NCBI RefSeq assembly: GCF_963583255.1
Contig: NC_084819.1
Location: 7,272,001-7,336,000, forward strand
Direction: 5' to 3'
DNA: 64,000 nucleotides
From: Pyrus communis
Lineage: Eukaryota; Streptophyta; Magnoliopsida; Rosales; Rosaceae
Shown here: positions 61,629 to 64,000 of the stretch, in pieces
Numbering within the stretch: the stretch's first letter is position 1
Layout of the letters: every line of letters begins with the position of its first letter
Notes under the pieces: model-generated
The model's database searches: none
What the model was told of the DNA's origin: nothing
Seen by the model: only the letters and a program-made list of their open reading frames with translations
Program-made: the position numbers and the translations under genes

Positions 61629-62456
61629 AGGGTGTTTATTGTACCAGACTATCTTGAATTTGACTAACTTTAGGGATTAAGCATGACTGGATTGGCTTAG
61701 ACTGAGCATGATAAAAATAGTGAAGTGTTTGGTGCAGTGTTAGACTAAGTTTCGGACTAAAATATTTTAGTCCCAATATTTTTATTTTTTCCATTTTGCA
61801 ATGGACTAGACTTTGTAATTTGCCACTATCCAACAAAGCTTTGCCGTATTACTCTCCCTCCCTCCCTCTTTACTAAAAACATCAACCACAGCTTCTGCAC
61901 ATACCAAATTGATTCGAATTTCACTTCTAGGTTGTATGTCGCTGATTTGACGTTCATGGAGACCTTGAGCGACTGAAGGTAGTTGGCAAAGAGGAGGAGA
62001 AGGAACCCCAGTTTGGAGAAGTCTGAATCCAGGTTCAAAAGATCCAAGAGGGCAATTTTCGAGATGTTGAAATCCAGACGGCCATTGTGGGTGAACGAAC
62101 TCCTCGAAGGGGATTATTGGGCACCAGTCAGAACAGATTAAGGAGAACCGAATCTTGGTGGAGCATAAAGAGAAGAAAGCGAGGAGAGATATAAGGGTGG
62201 GGAGGGGTAATGGACGAGGGGGAACGATGATGGCCGTGTTTGTGAAATCATAAAGCAAAGAGAGATGCGAGGGAGTTAGTCCCCATTAATCCCATGGTTC
62301 GTGACAACTCTCACTAGCGAGCATGCGAGGGAGTTTGTCCACGTGTGTCCCCTTTAGTCTTATTTAATGTAGTCCTTGCACTTAACAAACACATGATTAC
62401 ATTATGTAGTCAAGTCCGGTCTAGTGATAATCAATGAGGCCAAACAAACGTACCCT
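61629..62456. mobile_element. PIF/Harbinger-like non-autonomous element
   Basis: 'agggtgtttattgtaccag' at the left and the inverted right end 'agggtacgtttgtttggc' are similar, and both flanks carry 'gggatta' words. The 5' part has the 'gactggattgg...gtgtttggtgcagtgttag' phrases typical of Harbinger MITEs. At about 830 bp it is long for a MITE and holds an open minus-strand frame (61806-62258) of unknown origin. The target duplication is blurred by the repetitive flanks. Confidence 0.5.
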
Positions 62457-62766
62457 AGGGATTAGGAAGGGATTAGGGAGGGGACCAAAAGAAATAAAAC
62501 ACGTCAAATCCAAAAATGCTTGAGAAAAAAAAAACGTAGAAAGAGGAAGATAAGTTTGAGGTTTCAATAACAAATGTTGTTACACCATATAAAGAGGAAC
62601 ATACAGTCGGTATAAATTCAAAGTCATATTGATAACACAACGTATTATATATTTGACAAGCGAACATTATTGTAAACAAGTGGTTTTCAAGAAATCTTTT
62701 TGGGCTAAGTTGGTATTATTTATTAAAAGTGAGTATTATTCCAAGGAATTTGGTAGCAGCATTGTT
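62457..62766. other. Downstream flank of the P450 pseudogene
   Basis: Nothing recognised apart from a probable 3' UTR of the pseudogene near 62700-62766. Confidence 0.4.
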
Positions 62767-63388
62767 TTACTCATAGAGTGCTGGATCTGATAACCTTGGA
62801 GTTGGGATGGCAACCAAAGGAATCTTCTTCTTCAACACAATCCCAAACTTCTCAGAAAGATCCAACTCCTCTCCCTTTTGCAATTTCCAATCAAAAGAAT
62901 GCAAAAGTGTAGCAAGTGAATGCATCACCATCCTCTCAGCCATTGCAATCCTAGCACATATACTTTTGCCTGACTCAAATGGAAAATAGTTGAAGCCTTT
63001 TCCATTGTAGCCCCATTTGCTATCCAAGAACCTCTCCGGCTTGAACTCCAATCGGGTTTTCTCAAATTGAAGGGTCTCTGTGTATAGCCTAAACGTTGAC
63101 AAAAATCCAAGATCCTATGGGAATGGTGTAGCCTCCCACAATGCAAGTTTCACTTGGGCAACGAGGGATTAACAGAGGCAAGGTTAGGTGCAAGTGCAAA
63201 GTTTCTTTCATCACAACTTGTAAGTATGGTAATTTGTTGATGTGGGATTCTTCTACAATGTTGTGTTTGCCAACCACATCTTTTAATTCTTGCTGGGCTT
63301 TTTCCATCATCTCTGGTTTGTTCATGATTTCAGCCAGTGCAAACTCAGTTGTGTTGAAGGAAATGTCAGTCCCACCCACCACAATATC
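62767..63388 (-). pseudogene. Cytochrome P450 (CYP76-like), last exon, inactivated
   Basis: After an acceptor at 63389-63390 the exon starts DIVVGGTDISFNTTEFALAE (I-helix) and runs to PTPRLSDPALYE and TAA at 62767. The live family makes heme monooxygenases of terpenoid or phenolic metabolism at the ER. Lesions: ExxR reads E-T-L-H, NVW has TAG for Trp, the next Trp in the SIWENP-type motif is TGA, a one-base insertion follows ENP, and the heme loop reads FESGKSICAR instead of FxxGxRxCxG. The Cys is kept but the Gly after it and the Arg are lost. Exon 1 is not within the last 600 bp and lies beyond the window or is gone. The CYP76 assignment is by recalled likeness. Confidence 0.88.
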
Positions 63389-64000
63389 CTGCCCACAGAA
63401 AGATTGCACACTATTATGTTACTATACCAATTGGTTCCCTGGAAACAAGGGAAAACAAATGCTCATGTAGAAAGTAATCTTCATACATTTAGGTTAGTTT
63501 GTACATAAGTTGGGGATTTACATGAAGAAAGAAACTAAACTCTCCCATTTATTGATATAGTTGGTTATTCGAGACATTGAATGGTCCTCAAGAGTTTCCA
63601 TTAGCTAAAACCTAAAATCTAAGAGTTCTTTTGGAAGTACTTTTAAAATGGTTGAAAGCGTTTCTGGTGAAAATGTTTTTGGAACCAATCCTTAGTAAAA
63701 ATGTAAGTAAATCTTGGAAAATAACTTAAAGTGCTTCATGGAAGAAACAAATAACTGATGATTCTTGCAGAAAACATTTCTCTAAAAGCACTTTCAGTCG
63801 TTTTAAAAGCACTTCCAAACGAGCCCTAAGTGATTGGCCGCAAATGTAAGGCTAAAAAACTAATGTGCACAGTAAAACAATCAACCATGTCAATAAATGA
63901 GATTTAATTTGAGATTAAGGTTGTCACAATGCATCATGTTTCAAGGAAAGACATAACCCATGCACAGGGAAATGAATACTCTTCACAATCAAGATGTGAT
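63389..64000 (-). other. Intron or upstream flank of the P450 pseudogene
   Basis: No P450 coding sequence was found here; the next exon is expected further right. It holds the MITE at 63623-63826. Confidence 0.5.
63623..63826. mobile_element. PIF/Harbinger MITE with TAA duplication
   Basis: The left end 'gagttcttttggaagtactt' pairs with the inverted right end 'gggctcgtttggaagtgctt'. Flanking TAA copies (63620-63622 and 63827-63829) fit the 3-bp target of Harbinger elements. The inner palindrome ('aagcgtttctggtgaaaatg' against 'aagtgcttttagagaaatg') gives a 204-bp hairpin. Confidence 0.78.

Noticed and set aside
61806..62258. 150-codon minus-strand frame as a host gene
   Set aside because: It lies inside a Harbinger-like element, has no recognised domain and no supporting exon; kept only as a finding.

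Overview
The window reads as plant nuclear DNA. It has split genes with GT-AG introns, Ty1/copia and Ty3/gypsy LTR retrotransposons, a LINE, tRNA-derived SINEs, hAT, CACTA and Harbinger/Mutator-like DNA elements, and AT-rich intergenic sequence. The repeat families and the three host genes resemble those of Rosaceae, probably the apple/pear group; that is recalled likeness, not a database match. I found no bacterial-type system, CRISPR array, rRNA or credible tRNA gene.

Only two host genes look intact. CML13/14, a one-exon calmodulin-like gene, lies at 17870-18313 (+). A maspardin/SPG21-type alpha/beta-hydrolase-fold gene with eight exons lies at 19816-25145 (-). They are convergent, 1.5 kb apart, and form a genic island of about 7.5 kb. 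A third host gene, a CYP76-like cytochrome P450 (62767-63388, -), is a pseudogene of which only the last exon is visible.

Layout. 1-1320: minus-strand remnant of a copia RT/RNase H end. 2472-6425: four inverted-repeat MITEs and an old SINE. 6458-7579: solo LTR. 7855-17411: old, badly decayed copia element with both LTRs, itself holding a hAT-type MITE and an LTR-like insert; it landed in the tail of a SINE. 17870-25145: the two genes. 25527-41465: a nested stack. A long imperfect inverted repeat is interrupted by a solo gypsy LTR and by a hAT element (28397-41140, 8-bp target duplication), and that hAT holds a complete chromovirus-type gypsy element (30513-40058, 5-bp target duplication). 41543-45065: MITEs, a solo copia LTR and a young TRIM (44594-45065). 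45138-51029: a copia element with a perfect target duplication. 51713-53018: the 3' end of a CACTA element with 34-bp subterminal repeats. 53022-54175: LTR-like repeat. 54176-54730: hAT remnant. 55062-59149: a second hAT with a nearly full-length transposase frame, lying between two direct copies of a LINE tail. 59608-61550: another solo LTR splitting the LINE. 61629-62456: Harbinger-like element. 62767-64000: P450 pseudogene whose intron holds a Harbinger MITE.

The elements rank by age. TRIM LTRs differ at 1 of 200 sites, the 45-51 kb copia LTRs at roughly 5 percent, and the 7.9-17.4 kb copia LTRs at roughly 10 percent (counted by eye). Four solo LTRs against three LTR elements with both ends (plus one TRIM) point to frequent LTR-LTR recombination. 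No novel functional system was identified. The most unusual structures are the four-layer nest and the hAT whose left terminus is replaced by a duplicated LINE tail.
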